64,000 nucleotides of DNA from Cyprinodon diabolis (Eukaryota > Chordata > Actinopteri > Cyprinodontiformes > Cyprinodontidae): NCBI GenBank assembly GCA_030533445.1, contig CM060064.1, positions 26,080,626 through 26,144,625 of the forward strand, given 5' to 3'. Every line of letters begins with the position of its first letter. The stretch's first letter is position 1. A model generated the notes under the pieces. It made no database searches and was not told where the DNA came from. It was given only the letters and a program-made list of their open reading frames with translations. The position numbers were made by a program, and so were the translations under genes. Shown here in pieces: positions 26,085 to 39,533 of this stretch.

Positions 26085-26960
26085 GTATGTCTCTTTCATC
26101 AAATCACTGTGGCATAGAGGTTACCAATCTGTTACACTATGTAGTTGTAATCGGAGCCCAGATTGCTTTAATGGCTGCCTTCAGGTCATCTGCGTCGCTG
26201 GGTCTGTTTTTTTCTCATCTTCCCCAAACAACAGAACATAAATATTCTTTAGGTCTCAGGTCAAGAGGGTTTGCTGCACAATCAAGAACAGGGACATTAC
26301 GTAACTGAACCAGCTTTTGGTACCTTTGGCAGTGTGTGTGCCAAGTGCTGCTTGGAAATAAACTAAGCATCTCTGCCTATTACAGGGAGGCATGAAGTGA
26401 AGGATTTCATGCTAGGTGGCTGCATTGAATGTTATCTTCAGAAAATAGTGGATCAACACCATGGCACGGTATCCAAAACTATCCCTAACTTCGCATAGGT
26501 CTTCCAGAAACATGGATTCTGCGACTTGCTGCTCTTCCTCCAAACTCTGGGATCTTCATTTCCAGATGAAATGCAGAATTTATTTTAATCTTAATGTAGA
26601 GCCTTTGATAAATGGGCAACAGTCCATTTTCTTCTAAGCTCAGGAAAGACACTTCTGACATTATCTCTGATTTAGGAGCAGCTTTATTAGAGGAATGGGA
26701 CATTTGTAGCCCTTGTGAAGCATTGATCTCTGTGTGAGGGCTCTGGATGTTCGCTCGACAATCCCCTAAAGGCTGTGTTCCTCCCTGTTGCACATTTTCC
26801 TACCACACTTCTTTCTTCCACTCAATTTTCTGTTAATATGCTTTGATACAGAACTGTGTGAACAACCAGTTTTTAAGCTATCAACTTATGGGACTTTTTG
26901 ACCCAGGGTGAAAGGCCATTTAAAGGATCACTCTATGTTTAATGATTGTGCAATGATTCC
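26085..26960 (-). pseudogene. degraded Tc1-like transposase remnant (third lineage)
   Basis: Minus-strand translation gives recognisable Tc1 transposase blocks in the right order: a helix-turn-helix side near 26900-26750; HLEMKIPEFGG around 26555; VLDCAANPLDLRPKEYL near 26290-26240 (the DLNPIE block with substitutions, Glu codon still present); and DDLKAAIKAIWAPI near 26195-26150, the usual C-terminal segment. Frameshifts and stops separate them. Terminal repeats not resolved. This lineage differs from the intact Tc1 at 42260. Confidence 0.7.
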
Positions 26961-28090
26961 ATATTTGAAGTTCATTTTCTGAGATGACACAGGAGGAACT
27001 ATTACACCTTTATACATAACTTTTTTAGATTTACTTGTACATTGAGTTAACAATATTGACATTTTGACATAACAATTTGATGTTTATAATGCAGGACACA
27101 AAATGAACCGTATGATTTATTGCATATTTGATAAAAAAATCTGATGGCAGAGGGGATGAGCGGGTCTCTCATCACAGTCAGGATGGACAGAGCTTTTTCA
27201 GCTTGACTTATTACAGTGGTCATAAAAATTCCTGTCATCATCCTTGAAACTTCGCTTTCATCAATAATGAAAAGAGTGGAAATTTCTGCTGCCAGGGCAT
27301 ATGAGTAAAGATAAAAAACGACTAAAGTCTCACAAGGAAAAATAAAATAAAGAGATGTGTACATTTCATACGTGGGAGTTTATGGGGTGGTCATTCTAGC
27401 ACCAATGACATCCCCTCCCTCTGCCATAGCCCAACCTATTAAATACAGAAATCATCTGAGATTTTAGATGGGAATGAAATGTAGTGCAATTCTATGCACC
27501 ACACAGTCTTGTCATTGTTAGGAGCAAGATGGAGGAATTCACATTCACAAAAGTAATAGAATATGTGTTCAGGGAACAGCTGACTAATACGTTTTTAATT
27601 TCTAATCTTTTGCTTTGCTTTCTAATACCACCCTGGGACAGTGCATATATGACCCACAGCACAAACTGCTACTTAATGTATGTATATAATTGAATCTTTA
27701 GGTATAACATTGAATCTGTGTAAAGTAGGAAAGCATTGCAGAGGTTAGATGAAGCTGCCTAGTGCATCAACAGAGCAGCACTTCCTGTCATAGTGGACAT
27801 CTACTAGAAGCGGCTATAAAATCATCATGGACTCCAGTCACCCAGTACATGACTTTTCACTCTCATGCCTTCTGGGAGGAGCTACAGGAGCCTCTAGATC
27901 AAGACAACTCAGTGTTGGAACAGCTTCTTCTCTGGAGCTATCATACCACTGAATTCAGCCTCCTGACATGTAAACAAACAACGACGGATTGTAGCCTCAT
28001 AGCACAACAATAACAATGTTATATATTACTATTCTATGCCATGTTATGCTATGGTCTTTTATTCTATTGTATTCTGTTCTATTTCTAGTC
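26961..28090. other. no gene recognised
   Basis: Intergenic. A 105-residue open frame on the minus strand (27047-27364) has a LINE-like scrap at best (DPLIPSAIRFF) and no firm similarity. Nothing else recognised. Confidence 0.5.
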
Positions 28091-28690
28091 TAATTCCATT
28101 CAATTAGCAACCAATTTACAACACATATCATATCAAGGCAAATTGATTCAAAGTTTTCTATCTAAGGAAAACCAGTTGATTGCATTGACTTATTGAGTTA
28201 AAGGCAATCCCTCACATTGCTTGTAGGGACAGTGGAGAGAAAAAACTCCCTTTTAACAGGAAGAAACCTCAAGGAGCACCGGACTCAATGTGAGCGGCCA
28301 TCTGCCGAGGCCGACTGGGGTTCAAGGAGACAGAAGCAGAGATACAAAAGGCAACTGTAAAAGGCGGCCCGGTCCAGGAAACACACAGCCAGACAGACGA
28401 GCTACGAGCCAGCTCCCATGTTGGAAGATTAAAAGAGCACATCCAGCCAGTCACACTCGGGGAAAGCGGACTACACTGAAAACAGGCAGATCTCAAACAT
28501 CTATATACAGAGGTGATGATGGCAGCAACACTGCTGATATTTCTCTCCAGGATGGTGGCACAGCCAAACAGGAAAAGACGAGGCGAAACTACCATGAGAA
28601 AAAGGCAGCGATAGCATAACGTTAGAGAGTGAACTAACAGATACTGGGAGAAATGAGATAGAATGAAGCAGAAGGATGAAAAAATGAATC
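28091..28690 (-). mobile_element. L2 LINE 3' fragment, diverged copy
   Basis: Same 3'UTR as 16915-17560 and in the same orientation, but with several internal deletions near the 3' end and many substitutions. It is older than the other two. Diagnostic blocks CTTTTAACAGGAAGAAACCT and GCGGCCATCTGCCGAGGCCG are conserved. Confidence 0.88.
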
Positions 28691-30068
28691 CAGTCAATTC
28701 TATAACAGAACAAGTTTATTAAGGAGTGTGACTCCACCAGTTGTAAATAATATAATTTTCAAAACTCTTTGGACTTTTATTTCTGTGTTGACTGTTTGAA
28801 AAGTTCCAATAAAAACTGTAAGAAACCAGCAGCGTTCTGCCCAAGAGGATCTAAATAATGTTGTGGACTCATTCCTGCTCCCCGACTTGACCTGTTCTGG
28901 GATCCTGTTTGTCCCTAATCCTCAGTCGACTGCATGCATACATGGATGAAAGGGGAAACAAGTGAAAGAAGCAAAAAGATACAATTGACTAAGGGAGGAA
29001 AACAGCCAACATGCACATTTTCTCACATAGATTTGAAATGGTGAATGGCTGATGAGCAGGGAGAAGACTGTAAATAGGAATTAACATGGGAGTAGGAGCA
29101 TATGTGTGTGTGTGTGTGTGTGTGTAAGTTGGCCAGGAGAGCTGGACTTTAACTGTTGCATTATATATTATTAAGAAGCTGCAAAACAACAGAAAACGCA
29201 GGAGCTTTTCTTGTTTAGCAGACAACCCCTTATTATTTCATGAGTCTCTTTCATATTGATGAATCTGTTGTGTGTTAGTGGTTTGTATTCAATAGAGAAA
29301 CAACTTTGATTTAACTTTTGGTTACATGAACTAAACAATAACCTCTATAAGACTTCCAGTTGAAATCCTTAAAGAATCTGTGTAAGTGGTATAGCGCCAT
29401 CTAGTTGCAAATATGCATATTGCAATTACCTTTTTTCTTTTAGTAGTTAAATATTTAAAATGGTTATAAAAGAAAACAATCTTCTCAACACTACAATGGA
29501 AAGCAATTACAAGAGAAAATTATTTTTGGGGGGTGAAAAAGTAAATGATCAAAATTAACATGCTCCTCCTGAGTAACAGGCTGCATTTTGGTCCAGAGGT
29601 TCAACTGTATACACTTGCACAATACTGTAACTCCTGTCACATGGTCTTATGAGAACTATACATAAAGTGCTTTGTTTACGAACAAACAGAGCAAAGTGTA
29701 AAGCAGAGAAATATAATATAAGACAACTAGGCCTGATCATTTAATCAGAAAAGCTTTGCTGCAACCAAAGTGAACTATTAGTGTAGAAATGAACAAGATC
29801 ATTGCATAGCTTGGGCTTTTGATGTTGTTCATGGAAAGCCAGTACAGAATCAAATTACTGGCAATGGTAGTTTAAAGGTCCCATATGAGCACAATCCACA
29901 ATATAAATATTTTGTAATAGTCATATGTGTCCTGCAGCCTGTAGACAGTATGAGGTTCACTAATAAAAAAAAAACTTTATCATTGTCTTTCTCCACCTCT
30001 TAGCTGTGCTCAAAATGTTCTGTTTAAAATCATTCTCCTTATGATGTCATTAGAGGAAATAAGCTTTC
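28691..30068. other. no gene recognised; (TG)n at 29102-29126
   Basis: Intergenic; a short (TG)n tract is the only repeat I can define. Confidence 0.6.
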
Positions 30069-30258
30069 CATTTTCCTTTTTTGTGACCCTTCTGGTGCCA
30101 AAGCAAACTGAACAACAGTTTAACCGCAGTTGCTCCTCAGAAGTAACCAGCTCCCTCATTGGTCATTTTGTTAACAAAGTGTGACAGTCAACCAATGGGA
30201 GAGTTTAACTGCTTTCCATTGTGCTTTGGGACCAGAAGGGTCACAGAAAAGGTAAATG
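30069..30258. repeat. 190-bp imperfect foldback (MITE-like)
   Basis: Outer arms 30069-30105 and 30222-30258 are inverted copies, 34 of 37 positions identical (core TGTGACCCTTCTGGT). Inner arms CTCCC(TC)ATTGGT and ACCAATGGGAG continue the foldback, with GTTAAC near the centre. No coding capacity. Probably a miniature inverted-repeat element; the family is not recognised. Confidence 0.7.
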
Positions 30259-31984
30259 ATAAAAATAAATGCAATTTAAAAAAGGATTTGAAAATGCAAG
30301 TTAAAGAAGGAAATGTGAATGGAATAAGGAATAACCTTTTTAAATGTGTGATTTGGAAATGTGTCTTTAATTAGATTTATGTTTTTTTTAATAATTTTTT
30401 AAAACTCTATTTATAAATAGGATATCCATCTAAATTTTTTCACACTTATCCGTCCGGTTCACGAATACAGTTTATAATTCATCTTTTATAATTCAGTTTA
30501 AAATGTGCAATTAAAAATGCTTTTTAGTTTTGATTTCAAATTGCCTGATTCAAATGTTAAGTGAGAAATGGCTGCTTTTCTTTTTCACTGACTCTCTTGG
30601 TCCTCCATATTCTTGCTGAATATGAAGATTAAAGTACAAGCAGAATCAAATATTGTCAGGTAGGGGAGCACAGAACTGTCAAGAGTCTTGCAGTGCAAGC
30701 TGTATGAGAGAAAGTAAAAGTGATAAAGGTTGGACACTTTTGAATAAGGAACTAGAGGTTAGAAACTGTGAACTTTAAAATAAAGAAATATTTTTAAAAA
30801 GTTCACAACAAGAAGCAATGGCAGAGTGTGCTTTGCTGTTTAAAGCTCTTGGTTCACTCACTCATAGTAAATATAACTGCATCTAGATATGTGGTAGGAC
30901 TGCAGCATGAAAGCAAAGCCACAACAATCCTCTTTGAGCAAAGTTAAGGAAACTGCAGCAGAACAATCAATATAAAAATACTAAATTTATTGAATGTGTG
31001 TTTATCTACTGTTTTGATGCAATAGGCATTCAGACAAATGTGTCCTAAATAGAAAAAAGTAATTGCCATTACTTGTGCTGCCCTACTTCTGTTTTAACGT
31101 CCACTAGTTTCCACTGTTAGAACTCTGACACATCTTGGACTGGATTAGTCAGATTTACGGTGTTATGCACGGATATGAACACATGCAAAAGCGTATGTTT
31201 TTGGTCATGCATAGCTTGAATTCATAGCTTGCCTTTGGATGTCATGTCTAATATAATCATATGGTTGAAAACGCTCTATTATTTATGAGATCAATGCTGA
31301 GATTTAATCAGGCCTGATATCATTCACCCGAATGTTCCTTCCTCTCCATCTCTCAACCCAACCTTTTTCTCTCTGCAGATTGTTTACTTCTTTCAGTTGT
31401 TTATTGGGTTTGAATTGTGATGATTCAACATGAACAGTGGGAGTGTTTACCTCAAGGGTTGACAACCAGTGAGAGACAGTTAGTAGCCTCTAACACCTTG
31501 ACTAGCAGGCCCTTAACAGCTGTGGCAAAACAGTGAAAGAGGTGCAAATAGTGAGAGGAACCTAAGTGATGTAATTTAAGGTTGCAGGGTTAAATTAAGT
31601 TACCCTGCGACATTAAGTAAAATGTTTTTAAAAAAGTATAATGGAGGATTTTCTGGAATTATTTTAAAAGAACGCCCTCTCCACTAAAAAAAGATAAAAA
31701 TAAAAAGCACATGCCCAACCCTTTACACGCTCCTGAGAGGGAACAACTATTAAATGCATGCGAGAGCATACAGGAGCCTATTTTTCCTTGTGCACACTCA
31801 TTTTAAAATTTGCTGTTTGCATCACTCATACAAGCTTACTTTCAAAAGAAGATTTGCATTTTTTTCCACTACGTTAGACTCACCATCAGTTAGTGAAATT
31901 TGGGACGAGCACGTAGGACGACCTTACGTAAACATATCACCAGAGTGATTGAGAATTAGGGGGACCATTTATTTTCATGATCTA
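30259..31984. other. no gene recognised
   Basis: AT-rich intergenic sequence without recognisable coding or repeat structure. Confidence 0.55.
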
Positions 31985-33003
31985 CCCAGAAAAAAACAAG
32001 CATCAATCAGTATATAGAGTGGGGACTATATAGTGAACTCAGATGATCACTTCTTTTTGCTTTCCGTTTGTCATGTAACTCCGCCTCCCCTCTCGGGGCC
32101 AATGCTATCTTTGTTCTTTGTCAGTACTACAACAAATCCCATAATGCTTTGTGTGGAGAGCGATCACAAAGCAATCTGGGATATATCTGCTTGTCTAGTG
32201 ACCATTATCACTACCAGATCCGTATCTGTAGCATGATCCTTACCATCAGCTCATTTGTGCATGCTCAACCACATCTGAGTCACCCTCGATTTTAATTTGT
32301 GAAAAACACCTAAATTACCCTTTTCCCTGCTTAGAAACATTAAGCGTATTAAACTGTAATGTGTTAAAGGTTAATGCAATGCAATGAAATCCTTTTCTCT
32401 CTTGTCTGTTCCAGAAATGGAATCCTACGCTACTTCTGGGAGCTAACTTTTTCGGCCTTCGATTTAAACATGAATCTAGTCTTTTTAAGTTTTATTTTTC
32501 CTATTGTGTTAATCTTATGGTATATGGTGCTTAATCTAAACAAAGAAATAACAAAAAAAAAATAAACATGGTTTAATCATGTTTTGCTGGACTGCACTGA
32601 GAATCTCCGATGATGATGTCAGACAAGCAGTTGAACAGAGAAAATGTAAAAAGCATCAAAATTGTCTCAGAAAAGTCATAAAACATTTTTTTTAAGATGT
32701 GTATTAGCATTCTTTAGTGATTTAAGTATAAATATACTTTTAGTACTATAATTACAATATTTATGCTGACCTGGATGAATATCTGGTTGCACATGCTCAA
32801 ATGAGCCGGTAGTACGGATTGTGGTTCTGGTGTGGATTGGGTAGTGACAACCATCGATGATCAATACTTTTCACAGTGCGTTGTGGGAAATTTTGAGTCC
32901 ATTACTTTTTCATCCACTAGATGTTCAGACACTCATCTTAAATGGTGTAAACCACTATATAGTGCTCTACATAGTGATAAGGTCGGTCATTCAGACACAG
33001 CTA
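31985..33003 (+). mobile_element. composite of nested inverted-repeat elements
   Basis: Outer ends carry ACTATATAGTGAACTC (about 32026) and, inverted, CCACTATATAGTGCTCTACA (about 32952), giving a terminal-inverted-repeat look. Inside lies a second element with its own ends: CAGCTCATTTGTGCATGC at 32250, inverted as GCACATGCTCAAATGAGC at 32793-32810. The inner unit is also found at 44905-45605 without the outer one, which supports nesting. No transposase was found. Outer boundaries are approximate. Confidence 0.5.
32215..32855 (+). repeat. inner MITE-like element, copy A
   Basis: About 640 bases homologous to the reverse complement of 44905-45605. Shared blocks include GGGAGCTAACTTTTT, CATGGTTTAATCAT, GATGATG(A/T)(C/T)GTCAGA and AAAATGTAAAAAGCA. 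Terminal inverted repeats of roughly 40 bp include the word CTCATTTG(T/A)GCATG. Noncoding. Family not assigned. Confidence 0.7.
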
Positions 33004-36000
33004 ATGTATTGTTTTAAATTTGAAGTGGATGTAACTAAACTTAACCGTGCCTGAATATATTGCATGAGGATTTTTTTTTCTAAACAATGCATAAGTATGT
33101 TTATTGAAATCAAATTGTTAGGGCACATGGCTTAAGATGTCAAAATTGGTGTAAGGTGTACATTGCTGGTAAGCTATGCATAGGTAATGTGGGGTCAATT
33201 TGAAAAATGAAATGAAAAAAAGCGCATTGATAGGGTTTATGATTAATCACACCATGGAATGCAGAATAATCTTTTTTCTGTGAATATTTAATATCAGTTC
33301 CCTTTTAAAACCAGTAAGTAACCCATGATTCTAGTCATAAAACCGATTCTAAAGAGCAATATTCCCACAAGAAACACTTTGCTGTTTGTGAACTGCTAGG
33401 TTTGTTCTCTGCTGATTGGTTATCCTGCTAAAAGGATTTGTTTTTTGTTGTGGGTACCGGGGGCTCAGATGGGGATTCTTAAACCCAGAAGTCATGGGAA
33501 CTTCAACTTCTGCATAGTGGCATTGGCGTGTCTACGTATGACTTGTCTTGAGCTGTAATGTTCCGGCATTAGAGCGTTTACGCAGATCTGAGCTTCCTGT
33601 GCATAGACATCTGGATGATGATGATGTCAGGCCATGGTCAGTGAAGTCAGGCTGAGGTTTGGGAATGGGGAATACAGCGGCAGCTGAAACAAAGTCCCAG
33701 GGGGGAGCTGAGAAAAGAGCCACTAGCGTCCTCCCAAAAGGCTGCGGACAGAAACATAGAAGGGACGACCCTGAGGGCAGTTATTAGCAGAAGTATTATA
33801 ATGAAGCACACAAGTAGTGGTGAAGGACTCACACAGCTCATTATAGATATCACAATGCAAAGCCAAGGCAAGACAGCAACTGTACACCTCCTCTATCCAC
33901 CACCACGCATATGGAAAACTACCAAAACACCCTGTTGAGTAAACACATGAGCTAACTTAAACAAGCGCAACCTCATACGACACCAACACTCTGGTTGCGC
34001 CCAGCGAGTGGTGTGGAGCCCAACGAACAGTGGCAGTTCAAGGTTCAGAGCAGCAGCTTTGCAGTTCAACCACACATACAACGCACGCCTCTATTATGGT
34101 TTAACGGCCCCCAATTGACAGCACACCTCACCGTCATGCTCAACAGGGAACAAAACAAACAGCTCAGACTGCATAAGACCAAAGAAAAACTGGTGACAAA
34201 GTTTCAAACAAGAATAGAAGGGTCCTATTCAAATTTACAATGAAATGTCTGAATTGAATTCTAAATTTATTAAGTATGTCTCCCAAAGTGTTTTTGTAAA
34301 AATTATTACATTTTGATTGATTCTATAATTTTTTAGACCTCTTCTTATAATCAGTGAAAACTCTTTATTTCTCAACACAGCAGCCAAACCTCAGAAAGAT
34401 TAAAGTTTAAAGAAGTATATTGGCTGTATTACTGATTCTGCATGAGGGTTACATCTAATTCTTAACATAGGATTTTTTTATATTCTCTTATATAAAATAT
34501 AAGAGAATATAATTTATTGACCCCTGGTTGCATTTTCTAGATACCTGTCTAACTCCAAGATTAAGTTATTTGCAGATTGTCTAAATTTTCAAATTAATGA
34601 ATAATAATTGAACTTTGTTGATCTCTTTATTTAAATAATTTAAAGTGATTTGATGTGTGGCAATTGGTCCCATATTAAGTCACCAATCTCATTTTTTACA
34701 AATAATTGAATACTAATAACTCACACTGAGTTTGATCTAAGTAGCAAAAAGTACTTTCTGTTAATTGTTCTGTTGAAAAATAAGACAGATAAAAAAGAAA
34801 GACTTGTGCCTGCACATAAATGGTAGCACTTATTAATGTATTTAATTCCTGACGCATTTAAAACTATATTTTTATCAAAGTGACCAGCGGCACATTTAAA
34901 ACAGAATTTAAATTAATACTTGCAACAGAAACCTAGCTTTGTGCAGCTCCAAAAATTGTTTTAGGAATCAGTGATGATTTTAAAGTTAATCAACGTTCAA
35001 CTTTTTCTACTCTATGTAGAAATAGGACACCTTTTGAAACACTTATATTGTTGAGCTGCAATCATTATTGCAATTCTATAAGGAAAATTGCAATAGAAAA
35101 AGAGTGGTTTGTTATCATCTTTCATAAGCTGGGATAGTTCAAGTGTAGTGCATTCATTTTGTTCACGACAACTAAAACACAGGATGGACACAACTGATAA
35201 AGATTTTAGACCTAGACAAATAAAACTCCAAGAAAGTGAGGGTGATAAGGACTGAACAATATAAGTGAAACCTTTTGTTGGGATACCAGAACGAAATATT
35301 GGAATTTTAATATCCATTATCAGTAATTTACTTTGTCTTGACCCTTTTCTTTCTTTTTCTTCATCACAATGTCTTTACTAAGCTATGGGCCTGATCTTGA
35401 AAACTTTCAAAACAAGAGGCACTAAATTGCTGGTAAAATATTTTTATGTTTTTTATTTTTTTATTTGTCTGTGTTCGTGCAATAAGTAGAAGGGTTGTGG
35501 GGGCTCTACAAAGTTTTCTGTGCACATGTTTAAACATGCACACCTGTTTGTTTCTGCCCCATTAAAATGTGGAGATTGCATGTTATACAGGCACCTTGAG
35601 AGTGGTGTTAAAAGAAAGATGATGTTCTAAAATAATGACAATAATAATTTAAGTAATAACAATAATAATACTTAATATTGTTTATATTACACTTCACATA
35701 CGTAGCCTATCTAAAAGTGCTATGAACAAAGACTCCTCTCAACAGCTGTACCCTATAACCTGTAACCCTAACCCAGCGGCAGTTGAGTTTCAGATTTGGA
35801 AAATTGCACAGGTTAAATGTTTACATATCCATGTCTTCCATCCATGAATTTGTGCGGTCTGGTCATTAGACTATGATCTACATATTGATAAAGGCACACA
35901 TGCAAAGAGAGTGTTTTGCACACGCTGTCTGCTGAATTGCAGGTGCAAATCAGTTTGTGTCGTCTCTGAAGATCTGTTCTACAAACATGTCTGTATGGGT

Positions 36001-38679
36001 TTTAAGACGCACAAACCTTCTCAAGATAAGACCCTATAAGGTTCTTAAGTGTGGGCACTGATGGCAGATATAGTCAATCCAACGGGCCAGTTATGTTATC
36101 GACATGCAGAATTTACTTACAGCTTAAATTAACAACCCACCAACTATTGCATCCATGTATTGCTTTTGGAGATGATATAACAGATACTGATATAGTATTT
36201 GTTGTTGCAGTACCATTATGTATCCCAAAGGAAATCCTGCAGTATCCTTTTTTTCGAATAGTGTGTAGGCTGATTAAAAAAAGAAAAATCAGCTATTTAA
36301 TGTAACTTTAAAATCCCATAATGCAGCTATCACTTTGTATTTTGGTTTCTGCAACTGCAGCTAAATCAGCTATATAATAAGCTTAGAATACTTCAATTTT
36401 TTTTAAGCAAATCACAAATTTAGTTAGAAGAGTTTTAAATGTTTTTTTTTATATTTTCCAACAATTCATGATCTTAAATAACAAATTTCATGTGAAATTC
36501 TGTTGGTGCAGATGTTTTTTACCCAGCTTTTTCCAGCGTGATAAGGATCAGATTAGCAAGAGTTTGAATGAACCGGTTTCTTCAAAACACTTAACTACAA
36601 ACAGATACAAACTTACACACTACAGCTAAATATGTAATTGGAAGATGTATGCAGTTTGAGACAAAATACTATAATGTGGCAACATAACATTTCAAGTCAA
36701 ACATATGGATTGAGTTAAAGTCTACAAATAACCCAACCTTTTTTTGAAAATCAGATAATCCGGTAATCTACCTTTCATGATCTACCAAGTTTAAATAATC
36801 CATGTCTTGGATATGAAAAACTAATCAAACCTTAGACCCTGTGTGGAAGATGCTGCAGCCAGGGGCAGAGAGATAAGACATTACGGTTATGAAAACTATA
36901 AAAGTTCTGAACAAAAAGTTATTTGTAGTGGTGTAAATAAAATGTAACTTGAGCTTAGTGTTTAGGTCAGCAGACACCAATCTATGCCCCAAGCTGGCAC
37001 AAACTGAACCAAACATTGAGCTCAGGAGCACGTCACAATATGAACATGTTTCTCTAGGCACAGTCTGTAGTCTGCAAAATGCAACTGGATGTTCCTTTGC
37101 CGCTTGTCAGTAGATAAATGAAAAACAAGATATTTGAATCTGCTCATGTATAAATGTAAACACTCTCGGTACACAACTACTGTATATTTTAAATATTTGG
37201 GTACTTCCCAGTAATGACACATAAACAGCCTTTGTTGAACTACAATCATCTGTATCAGGTGTGTTGAAGAAGAGAAACATCTAGAAAATGCAGGGCACAA
37301 TGCTTTATTTTTATATTTAAAAAATAAAAAAATTTCCAATAGTAAATGTTGTTTTGTTCTCTGAGCTAGCTGGTGGGTTTGGTGTGTGATGTCATAGCAA
37401 ACAACCACCCTATAAAATTTCCATTGACACATTTAAAAAGGAACAAAAATAACCTAAATTTCAGATAAACAAATAACAAAAGAGATGAACAAGACAAAAA
37501 ATAAACAATATAAAAAACATTCTTTAAGTGCTTGTATTTGATATTCATTCTTTTATTACTTTAAGTCTTTTATCATTACTTTAAGTAACTAATGCAACAT
37601 TTATGAAAAAGTTATCTAAACACTTTTTATCTTTATCTCTTGCCTTTTTCTCCACTTAAAAAAAAAAACAGAGGCAAGTCATGAGAGTGCCTCTTTTTAT
37701 CTCCTTTCATCTTCGAAATCATGCAGTGAGAGAGCAGGGCAGAAAAAAGGCTGAGCAAACACAGTGAATGGAGAAAAGGGGAATGTCCTGAACCTGAATG
37801 GCAGAGTATGAAGGGCTGAGGGCGGTTGGAGTGAAGAGAGGTTGAGGCTTACAGAGGAACATGCCAGGGGATAAGGCGTGTTCCTTTTGGCGGCGTGGCT
37901 TGGAGTTAGTCCACCGTTGCCATTTGATGCCTGAGCTTGTGACGGTGCAACAGTGTGTGGCGGACGCTGAGAAAAGATTTGGCAGCTATAAATAGGTTGT
38001 GTGTTGAAGAGACGCATTGTAAATATAGTGCTTTGGTATAGTGTCACTTTACACTCCCCTCCCTCCCCACCCACTCACTGTAGGTCTCAGCCCCAGAACG
38101 GACTTTTCTTAACAGTTTCATTATGCTTGAGTGCGTCATGAACGCTGGAAAAAAAGATGAGAAGAAAAGGAGGAAGGAAAGACTGGGGGCTGGCAGTGTT
38201 GTTATGAGACAGAATACACTCTAGCTCTGTGTGTGTGATGTAACATAAGCGGTGCCAGGCTTCCCCAGGTACTCCGATGTCTCCAGGTTTGGGCAGCTTC
38301 CAACGATTAGGAGAGAAGACAAACATAAAAGAAGTGATTCTGTTTCTCTTCATGTTTTCCCTTTTTCTCTCCTCCTGCAACAAATTCTTTTCTTGCCTCA
38401 CAGATTCAGCTCTCCCTGTACTATTTCTTTCCCTTCTCCTATTGCCTCTCAGAATTTCCATTCTAACGCTCCAATTTTTTTACCCCTCAGTACAAATACC
38501 CATTGTGTATTTGCAAGAAAAACTAAAGCCATGTGCAGATTTCATTTTTCATATCTTTCAAAAGCCATATTGTATATTGAGAGGAATAAGAGGGAGAGGC
38601 CCAGCTGGAAATCCAAACAAAGCTAAAACAAAACAAAACCCTTTTTTATTATTAATCAGCAATAGCAACTATAGATTCA
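33004..38679. other. no gene recognised
   Basis: A long intergenic stretch with modest GC changes (richer near 37700-38300) but no exon with recognisable similarity and no complete mobile element. A 15-bp perfect hairpin lies at 34478-34512. Confidence 0.5.
34478..34512. repeat. perfect 15-bp hairpin, AT-rich
   Basis: Arms 34478-34492 and 34498-34512 (TTATATTCTCTTATA and its complement) around a 5-base loop TAAAA. Confidence 0.85.
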
Positions 38680-39225
38680 TCTCAATTAGAATAACATGGA
38701 AAATAAATTTACTGCATTTCAGTAATTCAATGTAAATGTTTTATCTCTACAAACAGCCCCCAAATATTTAAAGCAATGGAAAAATTTGAGCCCAGTTCAA
38801 AGAATTTTTGAATATTACATGATACCAATAGAAAATTTTTGCCTAGGTGTGATGGGTCTGACATTGTTTCTGGGTTTGATTTGTCTTAAAACAAGGAATC
38901 AGACCAAGTCTCCCTGTTTGAGATTGTTTTTTTTTTTAAAGCACAGACTCAGCTGTGGTCTCCACCCTGTGAATCTAAATCTCTGAATGTCTTCAATAGG
39001 CCTTTAACTTCAAAATCATCTCAAGTCTGTAGTTAATTAGTCTTGTCACAGTTTTTCCCTCCACTTAATTCTCCATGAATATTCTTGCTCAAGCAAACAG
39101 TTTTTATCAGTTATTTCTTGCAGCTCACCCTCCCAGTGGAAGGTGCCCAAAGCATCTTCTTGGTAACTTTGATGTCAGCCTTCTTCCCTATGACTGTGAA
39201 GGGCATAACATAATTTAGTTTATTC
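38680..39225 (-). pseudogene. degraded Tc1-like element remnant (fourth copy)
   Basis: The left end near 38690-38735 (TTAGAATAACATGGAAAATA, then CAGTAATTCAATGTAAA) resembles a Tc1 terminal region. On the minus strand near 39095-39050 YSWRIKWREKL resembles the block after the first helix-turn-helix of Tc1-family transposases. The middle of the transposase is deleted and frames are broken. Assigned by resemblance only. Confidence 0.45.
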
Positions 39226-39399
39226 TCGGAGAAAAGCTGTGAACCATTGTCATTCTTAACGTGTAACAAATCTGTCTATTGTTATAATAAACCCTTTTTT
39301 TGTAAAATAATATAAAATTTTGGATAACATTCCTAAATTATTCCCGTTACTGTTTAGAGAAGGGGATGTAAAATATGAAGGTTGATTTATTATTCAATA

Positions 39400-39530
39400 A
39401 AAAAGGTTGCTTCAATCAAAAAATACATTTTCAATTTAAAAAAATTGCTTCACTTCAATGAAAAAAAATGTAATCAAAGAAAAAGGTATTTCAGAGCAAA
39501 AATATGTCTTTTGATTGAAGCAACCTTTTT
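39400..39530. repeat. 131-bp element with perfect 21-bp inverted ends
   Basis: 39400-39420 and 39510-39530 are exact inverted copies (core GGTTGCTTCAATC). The interior is A-rich and noncoding. It sits 3 bases from the SINE that follows. MITE-like. Confidence 0.75.
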
Positions 39531-39533
39531 AAT

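Noticed and set aside
27047..27364. 105-codon minus-strand frame with DPLIPSAIRFF
   Set aside because: Slight LINE-like flavour but too little to assign; no adjacent RT motifs.
38252..38735. Overlapping 124-152 codon frames
   Set aside because: Low-complexity composition, no family motifs and no flanking splice signals that make sense.
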